A DNA stretch of 64,000 nt, from NCBI RefSeq assembly GCF_964204645.1, contig NC_134031.1, positions 20,085,307 through 20,149,306 on the forward strand. The letters run 5' to 3'. This document shows positions 1 through 11,800 of this stretch, piece after piece. The first letter of the stretch is position 1, and each line of letters starts with the position of its first letter. The notes beneath the pieces were generated by a model that made no database searches, had not been told where the DNA came from, and saw nothing but the letters and a program-made list of their open reading frames with translations. The DNA comes from Tubulanus polymorphus. Taxonomy: Eukaryota; Nemertea; Palaeonemertea; Tubulaniformes; Tubulanidae. The translations under genes were made by a program, and so were the position numbers.

Positions 1-373
1 CTAAATTTCAATAAAGTGCTTTTGAAAAATTTAGGATGGACCCTGATTAGTGCTAACTTCGATCCCAAAAGTGCTGAAAAATACATACTTTATGGACTCG
101 CTGTGATCATAATAAAATTCATCGGACAATTTTATCGCAGTCTATTAGGTCTTTCGCTTTACTGCTTGATCAAAATTTAAACTGGCGATTTCTTTCAGAA
201 TAAGTTTTAAATTTTGATTGCAAATGCATTTTCTTATTTCATCACTTAATCGTTGATTGAGAAAAATACCGGAAACAATGTCATTTGATTCAAGACAAAG
301 TGCTGACTTAAGACTTCCACAGTCCGACTCCTACATTAATGACTGTTATAATGTTCTGCTGCGTTTCTCGTAG
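1..373 (+). other. Intron sequence upstream of the first visible DIS3L2 exon
   Basis: AT-rich, with no reading frame that continues the DIS3L2 protein backwards. It ends in an acceptor (tctcgtag, to 373). I see no exon in it. Confidence 0.6.
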
Positions 374-3300
374 GTTGTTTACATACTTGAGAAAGTTCAT
401 TCTCGTGCGACGTCCGGATACCTGAAACTGATGGCCGATAAAAACAAATCAGTCGCGTTGTTTTCACCGATAGATTATCGAATGCCTCGTATGAAGATTC
501 CTATGTCTCAGTGTCCTGAAGGTATGATTTCTGTTTCGAACCCTCCTTGGTGCAAGGTTCTTAATGATCACGAAAAATCAGGGAATTCCTAAATTCATTT
601 TTCCGTGCAGAGAAAAAAGTCATAGAATTTGACTTTTTGTTGTCTTGTTGTTCGATTTCTAGTGACGAGTGGCACAAGGAACCTCTTGATAAGAAACAGC
701 CCCCACTGATGATATCTTATAATCTGATCAGGAAATATTTGGTCAATGGTCAGGGAAATGTCAGGGAATTTTTAATTATTCGCTTATCTGAAGGAACCCT
801 GCCAGTTGTCATTGAAGTATTTTTTCTATGGATCACTGGCAGATTTTAGCTACAGTAGACTCTGCCTTCTTGAGTATGGGTTAACTCCGTAAACTACTAA
901 AGCCAGTGAATTTTACTAATTAAAAATCATTTGGAAAACCTTCTATTCCCTTGTAATGCTATTGAAACTGATTGTTCTGAACTTCTTGAACTTAGTAGAA
1001 CATGTTTTTTCCAATATGTTTTAGGGTTTGCTGAGCGACCTGACGATTTCGCTAATACTTTATTTATTGCTCGCGTCTTGAACTGGGAAGAAAACACGAA
1101 TTTTGCTAACGGGTAAAAACAGTAATGCCGACTAAATCTATCCACTAGAAATTCTGTAAAATTGTTGTTGATTTAATGAAATTCTTCTCTTCTTAGGCAA
1201 TTGATGAAAAGTTTGGGTCAGGCTGGAGAAATTGAACCGGAAACTGAAGCTATTCTCATGTCTTACGACGTCGATTTTTCTGAATTCTCCGACGAGGTGA
1301 GATTTGCTCTATTGAACTCAATAGAGAAATTATCAAAATCAATGGAAATATTCTTTGTAACGCCACGTTTTTCATTGGTTCCAACCGTGGCATTATAAAA
1401 GGACTTTTACTGACAGCTATTCTGTAATGACGTTATCTCTTCAGGCAACGGACTGTCTACCGAAAAACCTACCGTGGAAAATACCCAACAACGAGTTCGA
1501 ATCGCGCAAAGATCTACGGAAAAACTGTGTATTCACGATTGATCCTGCAACTGCTCGCGATCTCGACGATGCTTTATCATGTGAATGTGTTAGTGATGGT
1601 ACGTTCACTGTTGTTTATTTGGACAGGGGGCGCTGCTTACCTGGAAATCAGGGAAAAGTCCGGATTATTTTGTAAAAAAAAAGGATTGTTATTGTTTATA
1701 AACAGGTGTTTATGAAATCGGAGTTCACATAGCAGACGTCAGTTTCTTCGTGAATGAATTGACTGAACTCGATCGCGTCGCTAGTAACCGAGCAACAAGT
1801 GTTTATCTAATTCAAAAGGTCAGTGTCATCACACATCGTGAATATGTAATCCTGTATTTTGCACACTGGACTAATATCGAAATTTTTCATCGCATTGATT
1901 TTGAAAGAATGTGAAAATTCGGTAAAATCATTAAAAATGTTTGAAAAATTCGAGAAAATCAATGACAGGAAAAACAGTAAAAATTTCACTTTCAAATTTG
2001 AATAAGGATTTTAATTGTTGTAGGTTATACCTATGTTGCCGCGGTTACTGTGTGAGCAATTGTGCAGTTTAAATCCGGATGAAGATCGTCTGACATTTTC
2101 GGTCATCTGGAAAATGACCGATGAAGGAGAGGTCAGTACTAGAAAAAATCAATTTGAATTCATTGAGTGTTTCATCAATGATTATGATTCTAATATTATT
2201 GATTACAGATATTGGATGAATGGTTTGGAAGATCTGTAATTCGTTCTTGTGTCAAACTCAGCTATGACCACGCTCAGGTAGGACAGGAAGGAACTATTAA
2301 CCAGTGTACATGTAACATGTGATTAGTCTCGACTGGGCAACTGACCTTCATGTCCCTCGCAGAAATATGGATTTCGAATTGGATTTAGTGAACTTTGAAG
2401 TCACTTTTTCAGAACCCGAAACCTGTGCATACTTTCAGGGATTCTTGGAATACCCTGATAAGGTTTGGTCGACCGAGGAACTTCCCCCCATATCCGATGG
2501 TTTCAGCATTGATGACATAAAATCACGAGTCCTTATTTTTGATCGGGTAAGTATTACTGTCTACTACTGAAATATGATATGATAATAATGATAATATTTG
2601 TTTTCATCTTTTATGAATTTTACAAATTTGTTATTTTCATTATTGATTTTGCAAAGGAATTAAATTGATGGGACACAGTACATGTGCATAATCTGGAGAG
2701 TGCAACGGAATACTTAAATCAAATCAGTAATGATAATGAAAAATGATAATATGAATAATGAATTACAGCCAACCCCCGATATACTGCCTTCCTATTTACC
2801 CCCACCCCCGCTTACAGCCAGGTTTGCTTAATGAACATCTCTAACACAAATACATAGTAAAACACCCAGATGTACCACCATACTCCCTATATCGTTCTGC
2901 ACACATGTGGGCGGTATATCGGGGGTTGACTGTATAATTAAAATAATGATAAGAATAAGTTGATAAAGGTTGATGATCTTCAAATTTCGGTAAACTTTAA
3001 CGTTCATTCATCGTTAGATCGCAAAGAATTTACGAAAGCAAAGATTTGACAACGGTGCTCTACGTATGGATCAAGTGAAACTTCAGTTTAATTTAGATCG
3101 TGAGTCGGGTCTTCCAAACGGTTACTTCGTCTATCAACAAAAAGATTCAAACAGGTATTTACAGTAAACCTCGCATAACTGGAACTGATAATATAATGTG
3201 AGGTGAAGTGAAATCCGAGTGATGGTTTGGAGAGATAAGATAGAAAATTAGAAAATAATTCCATGCAGTAGGTCTAGTGTGACAGGGTTCCGTGCCATGG

Positions 3301-5217
3301 CCGAGTCAAGCTATGCTATCAGGTTAAATTCCCTGCCTTGTTACAGGCGAGGATACCCTGCATCTTGAAAAAATTGTTCGACCGTTCTGATATTTTCTAA
3401 CTAAGATAATGAATGTCCATCTTTGGTATTGTATTGTAGATTGATAGAAGAGTTTATGTTATTGGCGAATATGGCCGTCGCGCACAAAATACATGACTGT
3501 TTCCCCGAATTAGCATTTCTTCGTCGACATCCGGAACCACAGGAAAAACTTTTAACTGATCTCGTACGTTTCATCTACAAATGTAGTAATTAGGATCGAT
3601 TCTATATTTTCTAGTATCCTAAGAACTGTTCTGATTATTTATAGGCTGAGCAATGTGCGAAGTATGGTTTTATGTTAGACGGTAGCAGCGCCGGTGCTTT
3701 ACAGAGGAGTTTATACTCGTATGATAACGACGATGAGGATTCGAAAGCCAAAATGCAAATTCTCAGCGTTATGTGTTCAAAACCGATGCAGGTAAAATTT
3801 TGTCATCATCGCATGAAATATTATTGACAGGGTCCCTACAACTCCTTGATTCTTTAAAACTTCAATATGGAAAACGCTTTTAAAGCTGCTTGAAACTCCT
3901 TTTATTTGAACGAATGCCTTTAACTGTTTCAATTTTCAAACCACCAAATTATTGGTTTACAAAGATAAATAGTATGGATTGAGGAGGAGTCTACAGTAAT
4001 TGGGATATGAAACGGATGCAGTTACACCATCAAAATTTTTAATTTCTCCTTTAAAATTCCTTGAAAATGCCTTATATCCAGGAATGTGGATTGATCGGCA
4101 GAGACCATGATTGATATTTCATCCGCAGTTTGTGGCAAGTGCAGGCTACTACATGTAGATTATATGTTAGTTAACAATTTCATGAAGCTAATGTTACGAT
4201 TATCGATGTAATTTGTATTTTGTAGTTAGCGAAGTATTTCAGTAGTGGATGCGTCGACGACGAGGCCAAGTTTCGCCATTACGCGTTAAACGTTCCGTTA
4301 TATACGCACTTTACATCTCCGATCAGACGTTACGCCGATATCATCGTCCATAGACAACTCGCCGCTGCTATCGGTATTTACATTGTTCCCATTATTATTT
4401 TACATTAATTTAATTACAGCAATTGACAAATTTACATATTTTGTAGGGTTAGTCGACGATCCGGTCGCCACCAAAGAAGAACTTCAAAAACGCGCCGATA
4501 ATTGTAACATCAAGAAAAATAATTCGAAACGCGTTCAGGAGCTCAGTTCCGATTTATTCTTCGCCGTTTTTGTCAAAGCAAGTTTTCTTCGATCGTAGTT
4601 GAACTAATGGTTTGTAATTAAACTACGAATTGACGATATTTATCTCTTGTTAAAACAGGAATGCGGTCCGTTAGAAGAAACCGGTATGGTAATGCAGGTT
4701 TTAGACAAGGCGTTTGATGTGCTCGCGTTGAAGTTAGGAGTTGTAAAACGAGTTTACTGTGATGTAAGTTGACTGTATAATGTACCTGTATTTCTAGAAG
4801 GTGTTTTACGCAATATTCCAAACAATGATAATTTCATTTATACGTTCATCAAAACTGGCAATATTATTGAAAACACGTGTTGCATTGGAGCCAACCTCTT
4901 CAGAGGGATTATTTCAAATGATCGGTTTATCTATTGTTTTTGTAGCAATTGCAACTGAAAGAATTCAGTTTCGCTAAGAAATTAAAACAACCAACGTTAA
5001 CCCTTACATGGCCAAACGGACAAATACAGACTGTGACGCTGTTCGATAAAGTGGAATGTATTCTGCAGTCGGCTAAGGAGCCGCTGAGATGGAATGTATG
5101 TATTCTTCTATTATTAATCAAATTGTGTCTCTAGTTCTCGCATTCGGTGCAAGATGTACTTTCTCATTTCAGGCTACAATTAAACCACCACCGAATATGA
5201 ATTCCAGCATTAGTTGA
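374..5217 (+). CDS. DIS3L2: DIS3L2-type 3'-5' exoribonuclease, 5'-truncated by window edge (16 exons seen)
   Basis: RNase II/RNB family exonuclease that degrades RNAs (in other animals uridylated ones) in the cytoplasm. Exons: 374-521, 1025-1112, 1197-1296, 1445-1598, 1706-1818, 2024-2131, 2209-2277, 2439-2546, 3018-3154, 3440-3563, 3645-3791, 4226-4373, 4447-4577, 4659-4763, 4946-5095, 5173-5217, giving 624 residues and TGA. The frame closes at every junction. The part seen runs from a cold-shock-like segment ([16 protein letters not shown]) through the RNB domain to the S1-like C-terminus. The catalytic aspartates are in [13 protein letters not shown] (about 1538-1576), and [15 protein letters not shown] is near 4311-4351. 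Similarity to vertebrate DIS3L2 is collinear and strong; DIS3 and DIS3L1 fit less well. The N-terminal quarter must lie upstream of base 1. The intron after 4577 uses a GC donor. An AATAAA lies at 5793-5798. Confidence 0.93.
2766..2932. mobile_element. pogo/Tigger-like MITE in DIS3L2 intron
   Basis: A 167-bp element with about 23-bp terminal inverted repeats: CAGCCAACCCCCGATATAC at the left and the complement of CAGTCAACCCCCGATATAC at the right, with two mismatches over the arms. It is flanked by TA on both sides (2764-2765 and 2933-2934), as expected for a TA target duplication. It has no coding capacity. Confidence 0.8.
3286..3365 (+). repeat. tRNA-derived SINE copy (degenerate)
   Basis: The stretch from CAGGGTTCCGTGCCATGG to the TCAGGTTAAATTCCCTGCC box resembles the two copies near 31.2 and 31.5 kb. 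The A-box-like and B-box-like segments are in the right order, but the B box (GGTTAAATTCC) has drifted. Confidence 0.55.
3831..4110 (+). repeat. Dispersed repeat family A copy
   Basis: GGTCCCTACAACTCCTTGAT, then GCTTTTAAAGCTGCTTGAAA, then GGAGGAGTCTACAGTA. The same segments recur at 18413-18505, 27519-27720 and 30303-30350 in this window, in introns or flanks. No open frame. Confidence 0.6.
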
Positions 5218-6909
5218 AGTTGGATTGCGTAATTCACAGAGATTTATGTCAAGAGTACTCCTCCCTTATTGATTTATGTGATATCATTTTTAAAATCATT
5301 CATTTATCCATGCAGGTATCAACCACCCCTTCTAGCCATTAGCATTTTTAGTCCGAATGTGGACGAATACTTTTTAAAAGTGTGCCGATAAAATGTTTAA
5401 TTTCTTGTGTCTCAGGTTAAATACTGAACACATGTGAAGTGTGATGACCAGTTTTGAAAGTCAGCTGATACAAGTTTAATGTCTGATTTTTGTAGTTCAT
5501 CTATCATTTAAAATGAGTTTAAATCCTGAACACATGTGAAGTGTGGGATCTTACATTGTTAGAGTGGTGATAATGTAGTGGGTGTTTGGCTCCAGGAAGC
5601 CTGAATTATTGATTAATTTGTTTCTGGTGATATTATTCTAGTTAAACGATGAAAGCTTTCTGCATTTTAATCGGTTTTATTTTAGGGGTATGTCATACGA
5701 TTTCGGCGTCAGTTCAGATATGTAGTTGTTTGTTGACATATCTTTTGGAATTATTTATTCAATCAATGTCAAAAATGGTTTAAAAATTGAGAAATAAAAA
5801 GAAATCGAAATTTGTAAACTAGTTAGTGAAGTCCTTTATTTTTGTTGTTGTGGATTTGAATATTGTAAAGGCTCCGAATGGGAGAAATCGATCGTCGTCA
5901 TCGCAGTGTTTTGCGTTCGATTATTATTGACAGATCTTGATTGTCAGGTGCTTCTGCTAAATATATCATTAGCTGTGATCGAGTGGACTAACTGGACAGT
6001 GTAATATGCATACTGTGGCATGCGAGTAATAAATTAGTTCACGTATTCACCGTCAACGATATGTATAGAGGCAGCACTTGTCGGTTGAGCTGCAGTTGGT
6101 TCTGTCGGATGTGATCTACTCTTTGCCTAGTGGTTTCACTTCCGGGTCAAGAATGTCAAGTTTATTATGACGAAAATCTCATAAAGATTAGCTAAGCTAG
6201 ATATGCATAGAATTAATAACGAGTTGATTGAAAATGGATCGACGTTGAGCTGAATCACGACTCGATAACACTCAGGGATTGTAAGTGATCACGTCTCTTC
6301 CATTTTTCCGTCATTTCGTTAAAAAAATAGTTCTTCGACTTCACTTCTTCATTTCCACTGCACACAACCAACCAATGATTCAATGAACTGAACAAGTCGA
6401 AAAAGATAACTAACCCAGTTAATAATAAGATCAAATTTATGTCCTACTCATTGCTCATTAGTAAGAAATTCAAACCGATTCATTATAAATAAACCACTCT
6501 TTTCGTTTCTCATGTGATAAATCAATGGCTGACAATAACAGTTCATGATTCATCATATTCATACCCACCCTACATAGTCATAGGGTTGGTTGGGCCTATT
6601 TTTCTTCCGGTTTCAGATTAAGATATTAGTTGAAAATAGCCCATTATCACAAGGGCTTGTCACGCTGACAGTATCCCAGAGGTACCACCTATATAAAAGA
6701 TGCTGGTTCTTAGGATACTGTAGTGAACGTTTGATTTAACGTGGAGAGCCACCTGTGCTGATTGTTACATTTAATTCTTCATGCTTCTAATTTTGTCTTT
6801 AACTGTTTTGTTTTAGGTTGAAGAAATGCTCGTCGTTTCTTCTTGACAAAAAGAACAGAGTTTATTTATTGGCTATAACGACGCAAGGGTCTCTGGTCAG
6901 AACGACACG
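5218..6909. other. DIS3L2 3' flank and FIP200 5' region
   Basis: It holds the DIS3L2 3' UTR (AATAAA at 5793), a block of dispersed repeat family B (about 5386-5570, two ACACATGTGAAGTGTG units) and the FIP200 leader. A donor (GTAAGT at 6281) and an acceptor (TTTTAG ending about 6816) suggest a non-coding first exon for FIP200 followed by one 5'-UTR intron. No other gene is visible. Confidence 0.5.
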
Positions 6910-9900
6910 ATGTTGTATGTATTTCACATGAACACCGGAACAATGCTGAAGTTTGATATCGGTTTAGCGATGGAAACCGTCGCCAACCTGAAAAAGGTGA
7001 TCGCGCATCGGCAGCACGTTCCAGAAGAGCGTCAAGTTCTATTAATCAGCGGAGGGGATAATCTCGAGCCGACTCAGAGAGTTTGTAGCTACAGCGCCGG
7101 AACCGACACCAACCCGATATTCCTGTTCTGTCAGAATACGATCGAAGACGGAGCGCCACCTATCTCGACGTCGGGCGGCGAAACGTCGCGTTCGGAAATT
7201 CACGACAAAGTCGAAGCGACGATGAACATGTCGGCGTCGTACGAGACGGTCGTGACACGCGCGCAGATGGCGCTGGCGCTTCACGACGCCGCCGTCAATG
7301 AGTTGAAACTGTGCGAGCAGGTCGTACACGATCAACACCTACAGCACCAGGGCTGGGCAGCGGCCGTCGCTAATCTCGACGATATGATCGCTTATTTCAC
7401 GCGTTGGGTGGAACGATATAAAAAATGCTTCGAAGATTACCTCGAAAATAAAGACTCGTTCGTCGATATCGTCGATCGGTTCGATTCGGTGACCGAGCTA
7501 CTAGCGAGGATTCCGTTCCTCGACAAGTTCGCGTTCGCGTGCAACGCGACCCAGTTAGAGGACGACGGTCGTCCGAAGTGTAAAACGCTGCTCGACTGGA
7601 TCGAAACGCAGGATAGTCGCAATCTGCAGGATACGTTGAGTATATGCTCGCGAGGTTTACACCAGTTCGACGACAAACTGCTGGAAACGATGAATCAGGA
7701 TATCGCGGCTGCTTTAGATAACGCGTCGGCGCCCGGGATGAAAGAGGTGAAAGGACTCGAGGATCGTTTATTCAAACTCGAACAGTTTATGCACACGTCG
7801 AAGAAACTCGTACACGAACAAGGCGAATTAGCTCAGGGATTTTTACAAAACCAAACTCGCGCCAGTAACATGCGCGATAATTCGATATTTCCCGATTTGT
7901 GCGACAGTCATAAACAGCAGCTGCAGGTGATGCTGAAGAACCACGTGCGTCTGCAGGACTGTCGCGACAAGTGCTCCAAGGCGAAGAGCGAACTGTGTTT
8001 GAATTTACACACGCGACTGCGCTGGTTGTTGTACGTCGAACGCTCCGTGTCGGAATTGCTCAGTCGATTGTCGCTCGATTATAAAGAACTGGAACGGATT
8101 AAACAGACGTGTTTGATATTGGAACACCTGCAGAGATCTCCGCGTATCTACGCCGCGATTATCACCGAAATATACCGACGTCGACATTTCAAAAAACAAT
8201 ATTCCGACTGGGCTCGGCGCTTGTCTCACGATAGTCAACATTTATACTCGGAAGAGTTAACGCGTCGTAGTCAAATCGTCCAACTCGTCGGATCTCATTT
8301 CTTCGGTCATTTGTTTCCGGGACTATCGGAGAAACCTCCGCCGTTCGCGACGGACGCTCTACGCGAGTTCGACGCCGCTCTGCCCGATATAACTGCTGAG
8401 GATATCACGACGTTACGCGATGCGGTCCCCGAATTACACGACCAGTTGAAAGTACCCGAGTTGGGCATCGCGCAGTTTTTATCGCCGGCTCGGAAGAGGG
8501 ACGCTGTCGCGGCGGAGGTAGCGGTTCCCGACGAAACGGAAGACGTGTTCGGTTCGATCGAGATTCTTTCTCCGATGGGCGAAGAGCATAAAGATTGTTC
8601 GTACGTACGATTCAGCGATAAACCGGAACCGACGGAAACCGACAACGAAAACATCGTCATCGTCGAAACGGAAGACGACGACGCGATGTTTCGAAGCGGC
8701 GAAAGTAACGTTCGTTCGGTGATTAAACGCGACGATAAACCGACGACTTCTAGTCATATTAATAACAACACGACGGCAGCGAGCGCAGACGATCGCGCTC
8801 TCGGAACTCGCGCTCAGTTATCGGTCGGCGAAGTTCTACCGAAATCACGATCGGACAGCGACGTCGTCGGAGACACGGCGGCCGTTTCTCCGGATACCGA
8901 GGAAATGTCGTTGGAGTTCGCGACCGCCGTTTTTTACATCGATGAATCGATGCCGTCATCGATGGCCGATTCGCCGCCGATGCGCACGCGAATCAACGAA
9001 CTGCAAGCGATCGTTAACGAGAAGACGTCGTTAATCGAGCAACAATTGAATCAGTTGCAAACGAAAGACGAAGTCGTCGCGGAAACCGAGCGACGATTTC
9101 GATCGTTACGCGATCTCGCCGATTCGAAAATCGGGGATTTAAAAGACGATCTTTCGTCGACGAAAGAAATGGTCGAAAACGAAAAGGCGGAATTTAGCGA
9201 ATTCGTCGGCGTCGTCGATAAGACAATCATCGAAATGATCGGTCAATTCGATTGTCGTAAAAACGTTCAGAATCAGCGGCTTATCGACGAGGTCAAATTG
9301 GAATACGCGGAGAAAATATCCGGTCTCGAGAAGGAATTGGTCGAAAAATCGGAATTGTTCGAAAAGGCTGAAAAACAACTCAAAACTTTACGCGAAAAGT
9401 TGACGTCATCCGAGACGCAGTTGAAAGTGAGTACGGAGGAGCACGAGAGGAATATTCTCGATTTACGAGCGGCGCACGAGGAATCGAATCAGAAGGTTAT
9501 CAAGGAGTTGACGTTGGAACACGAAGTAGACATCGAAAAACTGCAGTCGGATTTCGCGAAAGAGCTGCAATCGGCGAATGACGAAATCGATGCCGTGAAA
9601 AATGAATTGCTAGAAAAACAACGCGAGAAAGAACGCGCGGAGAACGAACTGGAAAATCTGAGTAGAACCCTGAGGGAAACATTCGAATCGGAGAAAGAAT
9701 CGTTAGTGCAAGTGATGCACGAAGAGTTCAAACTGGAGAAAGAATGCGCGGTTAGTTTAGCCGTTTCAAATTTGGAGAAGAAACACAAAGAAAAACTGAA
9801 TAGTCTCCGAGACGACCATAAATCGGCTCTCGACGAGGCGCGGGCTGAAGTGACCGATGAAGTTACACGGCAGGTGAAAGAAGACAAGGAACGAGAAATC

Positions 9901-11040
9901 GAGCTCTTAAAAGAGGCGCATCAAAACGAGTTGGAAAAGTTGACGCAAAGTCAACGCGAAGAGATCGAACGTTTGAAAGAAGAGATGGAGGCGGAAAAGA
10001 GAGAAGCGTTGGATAGCGTGTCTCACAGTATGACCGAATCCCATAAACAAGATATCGAGATATTACGCAGCGAGCTCGAAAAACAGAAACGATTGAGTCT
10101 CGAAAGTCCGGTGAGCGATAAATGGCAGGAGGAGAAAGATTTCGACATCGCGGCCGCTTTAGAGAAACAAAAAGTCGAGTTCGAAGAGAAAATGTCGTCG
10201 TTGAAGTGTAAATACGAACAGGAGAAAATCGACGGTATCAAAACGGTGCGATCGAGTTTGATCGCCGAGCGACAGGTGGCGTTTAATGAAGCGATCAGTC
10301 GATTGTCGAACGAGAAAGATCGAATTATTGATGAGCTGCGACAGCGCGAACGGAAACTCGTCGAAGAGCTCGACGCCGAGAAAGAGTTAAATCAAAAACT
10401 AGCCGAAGAACAAGCGGTAATCGCGGATAAAAAAGACGTCGCGCCGGCGACGCTGATGACTTCGCAATCGGAAGCTTCCGGTTTGTCGGCGATGTGCGCG
10501 TCAGTCATACCGGTACGCGAGTTCAGCTCCGATACTCAAAATCCGATCGATCGAATTCACGAACTCGAAGCGACATTAAAAAACAAAGAAGAAGAATTTG
10601 CGCGAATGCAGCAGAAAATGATGGAGTTGTCGATGACTCAGAGCACGCGTATGATCGTACAACAACACGATAAAGTATCGATAACGACGTGTAATATCGG
10701 CGATCTCGTTTTACTGTGTTTAGACGAACGACACGACCACTACGTCGTGTTCACCGTCGGTACTACTTTACACTTTCTCCACTCGGACTGTTTAACGACG
10801 CTCGGCTTGAAACCGGAATCCGGCGAAGCGAAGAAATCGTGGGTGTTGGCCGAAATTATCGATAAAGAATATTGCCAAGCGCGAAAGCCGCAGAATCGAT
10901 TTAAAGTGCCCGTCGGAACGAAGTTCTATCGCGTTAAAGCCGTGCCGTGGGATCGCGATATCGGTGAAGCTTCGACTGGCGCTGCGAAGAAAGAAACGCC
11001 ATCTACATCCGGGCTAACTGGCGGCCCTTCTATGAAATAG
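6910..11040 (+). CDS. RB1CC1: FIP200/RB1CC1 (ATG11/ATG17-like) autophagy scaffold, single coding exon
   Basis: The scaffold subunit of the ULK1-ATG13-ATG101 complex that starts autophagosome formation. 1376 residues; vertebrate FIP200 is about 1590. Residues 1-80 form the ubiquitin-like start (LYVFHMNTGTMLKFD...RVCSYSAGTDTNPIFLF), followed by an ATG17-like helical region with HDQHLQHQGWAAAVANL. The middle (about 560-690) is acidic, Ser/Thr-rich and low in complexity. A long coiled coil fills about 690-1240. The C-terminal Claw domain (about 1260-1350: GDLVLLCLDERHDHYVVFTV, CQARKPQNRFKVPVGTKFYR) binds cargo receptors in the known family. ATG at 6910 is chosen because it matches the family N-terminus. 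The exon is rich in CpG codons (TCG, GCG) compared with flanking DNA. Its lack of introns is striking beside intron-rich neighbours. AATAAA at 11127-11132. Confidence 0.95.
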   Translation: MLYVFHMNTGTMLKFDIGLAMETVANLKKVIAHRQHVPEERQVLLISGGDNLEPTQRVCSYSAGTDTNPIFLFCQNTIEDGAPPISTSGGETSRSEIHDKVEATMNMSASYETVVTRAQMALALHDAAVNELKLCEQVVHDQHLQHQGWAAAVANLDDMIAYFTRWVERYKKCFEDYLENKDSFVDIVDRFDSVTELLARIPFLDKFAFACNATQLEDDGRPKCKTLLDWIETQDSRNLQDTLSICSRGLHQFDDKLLETMNQDIAAALDNASAPGMKEVKGLEDRLFKLEQFMHTSKKLVHEQGELAQGFLQNQTRASNMRDNSIFPDLCDSHKQQLQVMLKNHVRLQDCRDKCSKAKSELCLNLHTRLRWLLYVERSVSELLSRLSLDYKELERIKQTCLILEHLQRSPRIYAAIITEIYRRRHFKKQYSDWARRLSHDSQHLYSEELTRRSQIVQLVGSHFFGHLFPGLSEKPPPFATDALREFDAALPDITAEDITTLRDAVPELHDQLKVPELGIAQFLSPARKRDAVAAEVAVPDETEDVFGSIEILSPMGEEHKDCSYVRFSDKPEPTETDNENIVIVETEDDDAMFRSGESNVRSVIKRDDKPTTSSHINNNTTAASADDRALGTRAQLSVGEVLPKSRSDSDVVGDTAAVSPDTEEMSLEFATAVFYIDESMPSSMADSPPMRTRINELQAIVNEKTSLIEQQLNQLQTKDEVVAETERRFRSLRDLADSKIGDLKDDLSSTKEMVENEKAEFSEFVGVVDKTIIEMIGQFDCRKNVQNQRLIDEVKLEYAEKISGLEKELVEKSELFEKAEKQLKTLREKLTSSETQLKVSTEEHERNILDLRAAHEESNQKVIKELTLEHEVDIEKLQSDFAKELQSANDEIDAVKNELLEKQREKERAENELENLSRTLRETFESEKESLVQVMHEEFKLEKECAVSLAVSNLEKKHKEKLNSLRDDHKSALDEARAEVTDEVTRQVKEDKEREIELLKEAHQNELEKLTQSQREEIERLKEEMEAEKREALDSVSHSMTESHKQDIEILRSELEKQKRLSLESPVSDKWQEEKDFDIAAALEKQKVEFEEKMSSLKCKYEQEKIDGIKTVRSSLIAERQVAFNEAISRLSNEKDRIIDELRQRERKLVEELDAEKELNQKLAEEQAVIADKKDVAPATLMTSQSEASGLSAMCASVIPVREFSSDTQNPIDRIHELEATLKNKEEEFARMQQKMMELSMTQSTRMIVQQHDKVSITTCNIGDLVLLCLDERHDHYVVFTVGTTLHFLHSDCLTTLGLKPESGEAKKSWVLAEIIDKEYCQARKPQNRFKVPVGTKFYRVKAVPWDRDIGEASTGAAKKETPSTSGLTGGPSMK

Positions 11041-11514
11041 TTACGATACAATTGCCTGTTTTTGACATAAGGCGTTTTTATGTTAGCAACTGTTACTATC
11101 ACGTGGTACAAATCGAATCGCCTCAAAATAAATGACCCTACCTTCTAGACCTGAAACCTGAATTTTCTAAGAGATTTTGTTTTTTGATCTATCGACGGTC
11201 TCTACTGTCTCGCAAATCAAATCAAAGTGTCGTGAGGAGCGATCTCTGGCTCGTGTTGGCACCTTGATTAGATAAATGAATGTTGGAAGCAAATCGTAGG
11301 CAAGTTTCTTGAATAAATGATCGATTTGTTCCGTGTTGATGGGAGTTGCTTGAATAAAAATACCTCTATTCTGTATGTTACGTAAATCTGTTGGGTCTCA
11401 GTTAGGCTCAGGCTGTTGTTATTGGTAAATATTAAATTTGATATGACGAAACTATTGATGGAATGAACTTACTCAGAATGTGGGAAGCATCTTATAAAAC
11501 CTCTTTAGGATTTA

Positions 11515-11800
11515 AGCAGGTATCAATTTGCAGCCTGGAAGATCACTTTGAAAGTGAGCCGGTAAATAGTGTTTAATGTCAGATTTTTGTTCATTTTCAA
11601 TCGGAAATATCTAATTGGTGATGTCCTGAGCACATGTTGTGAACTGGATGATCTGAAGAATGCTGATTGAATGTCTAATATCTAATGTTTGTGAGCCTAG
11701 TTCATTTTCAAGTCAAAATGTCTCTGCTGAATTCTCGGAAAACACACGTGAAGTGTGGATGATTGCAAATTTAAAGAATGGTGATCGAATATCTGAAGGA
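11515..11800 (+). repeat. Dispersed repeat family B copy (internally repeated)
   Basis: Repeated units built on TTCATTTTCAAT...AAAATGTCTC...GAACACATGTGAAGTGTGG. Related blocks occur at about 5386-5570, 28550-28640 and 39505-39735. The core ACACATGTG is palindromic. No coding potential. Confidence 0.55.

Noticed and set aside
9489-9887. 132-residue minus-strand frame inside FIP200
   Set aside because: Shadow of the coiled-coil coding sequence. Low-complexity Ser/Phe composition is what the complement of Glu/Lys codons gives. The same applies to the other minus-strand frames between 7042 and 11126.
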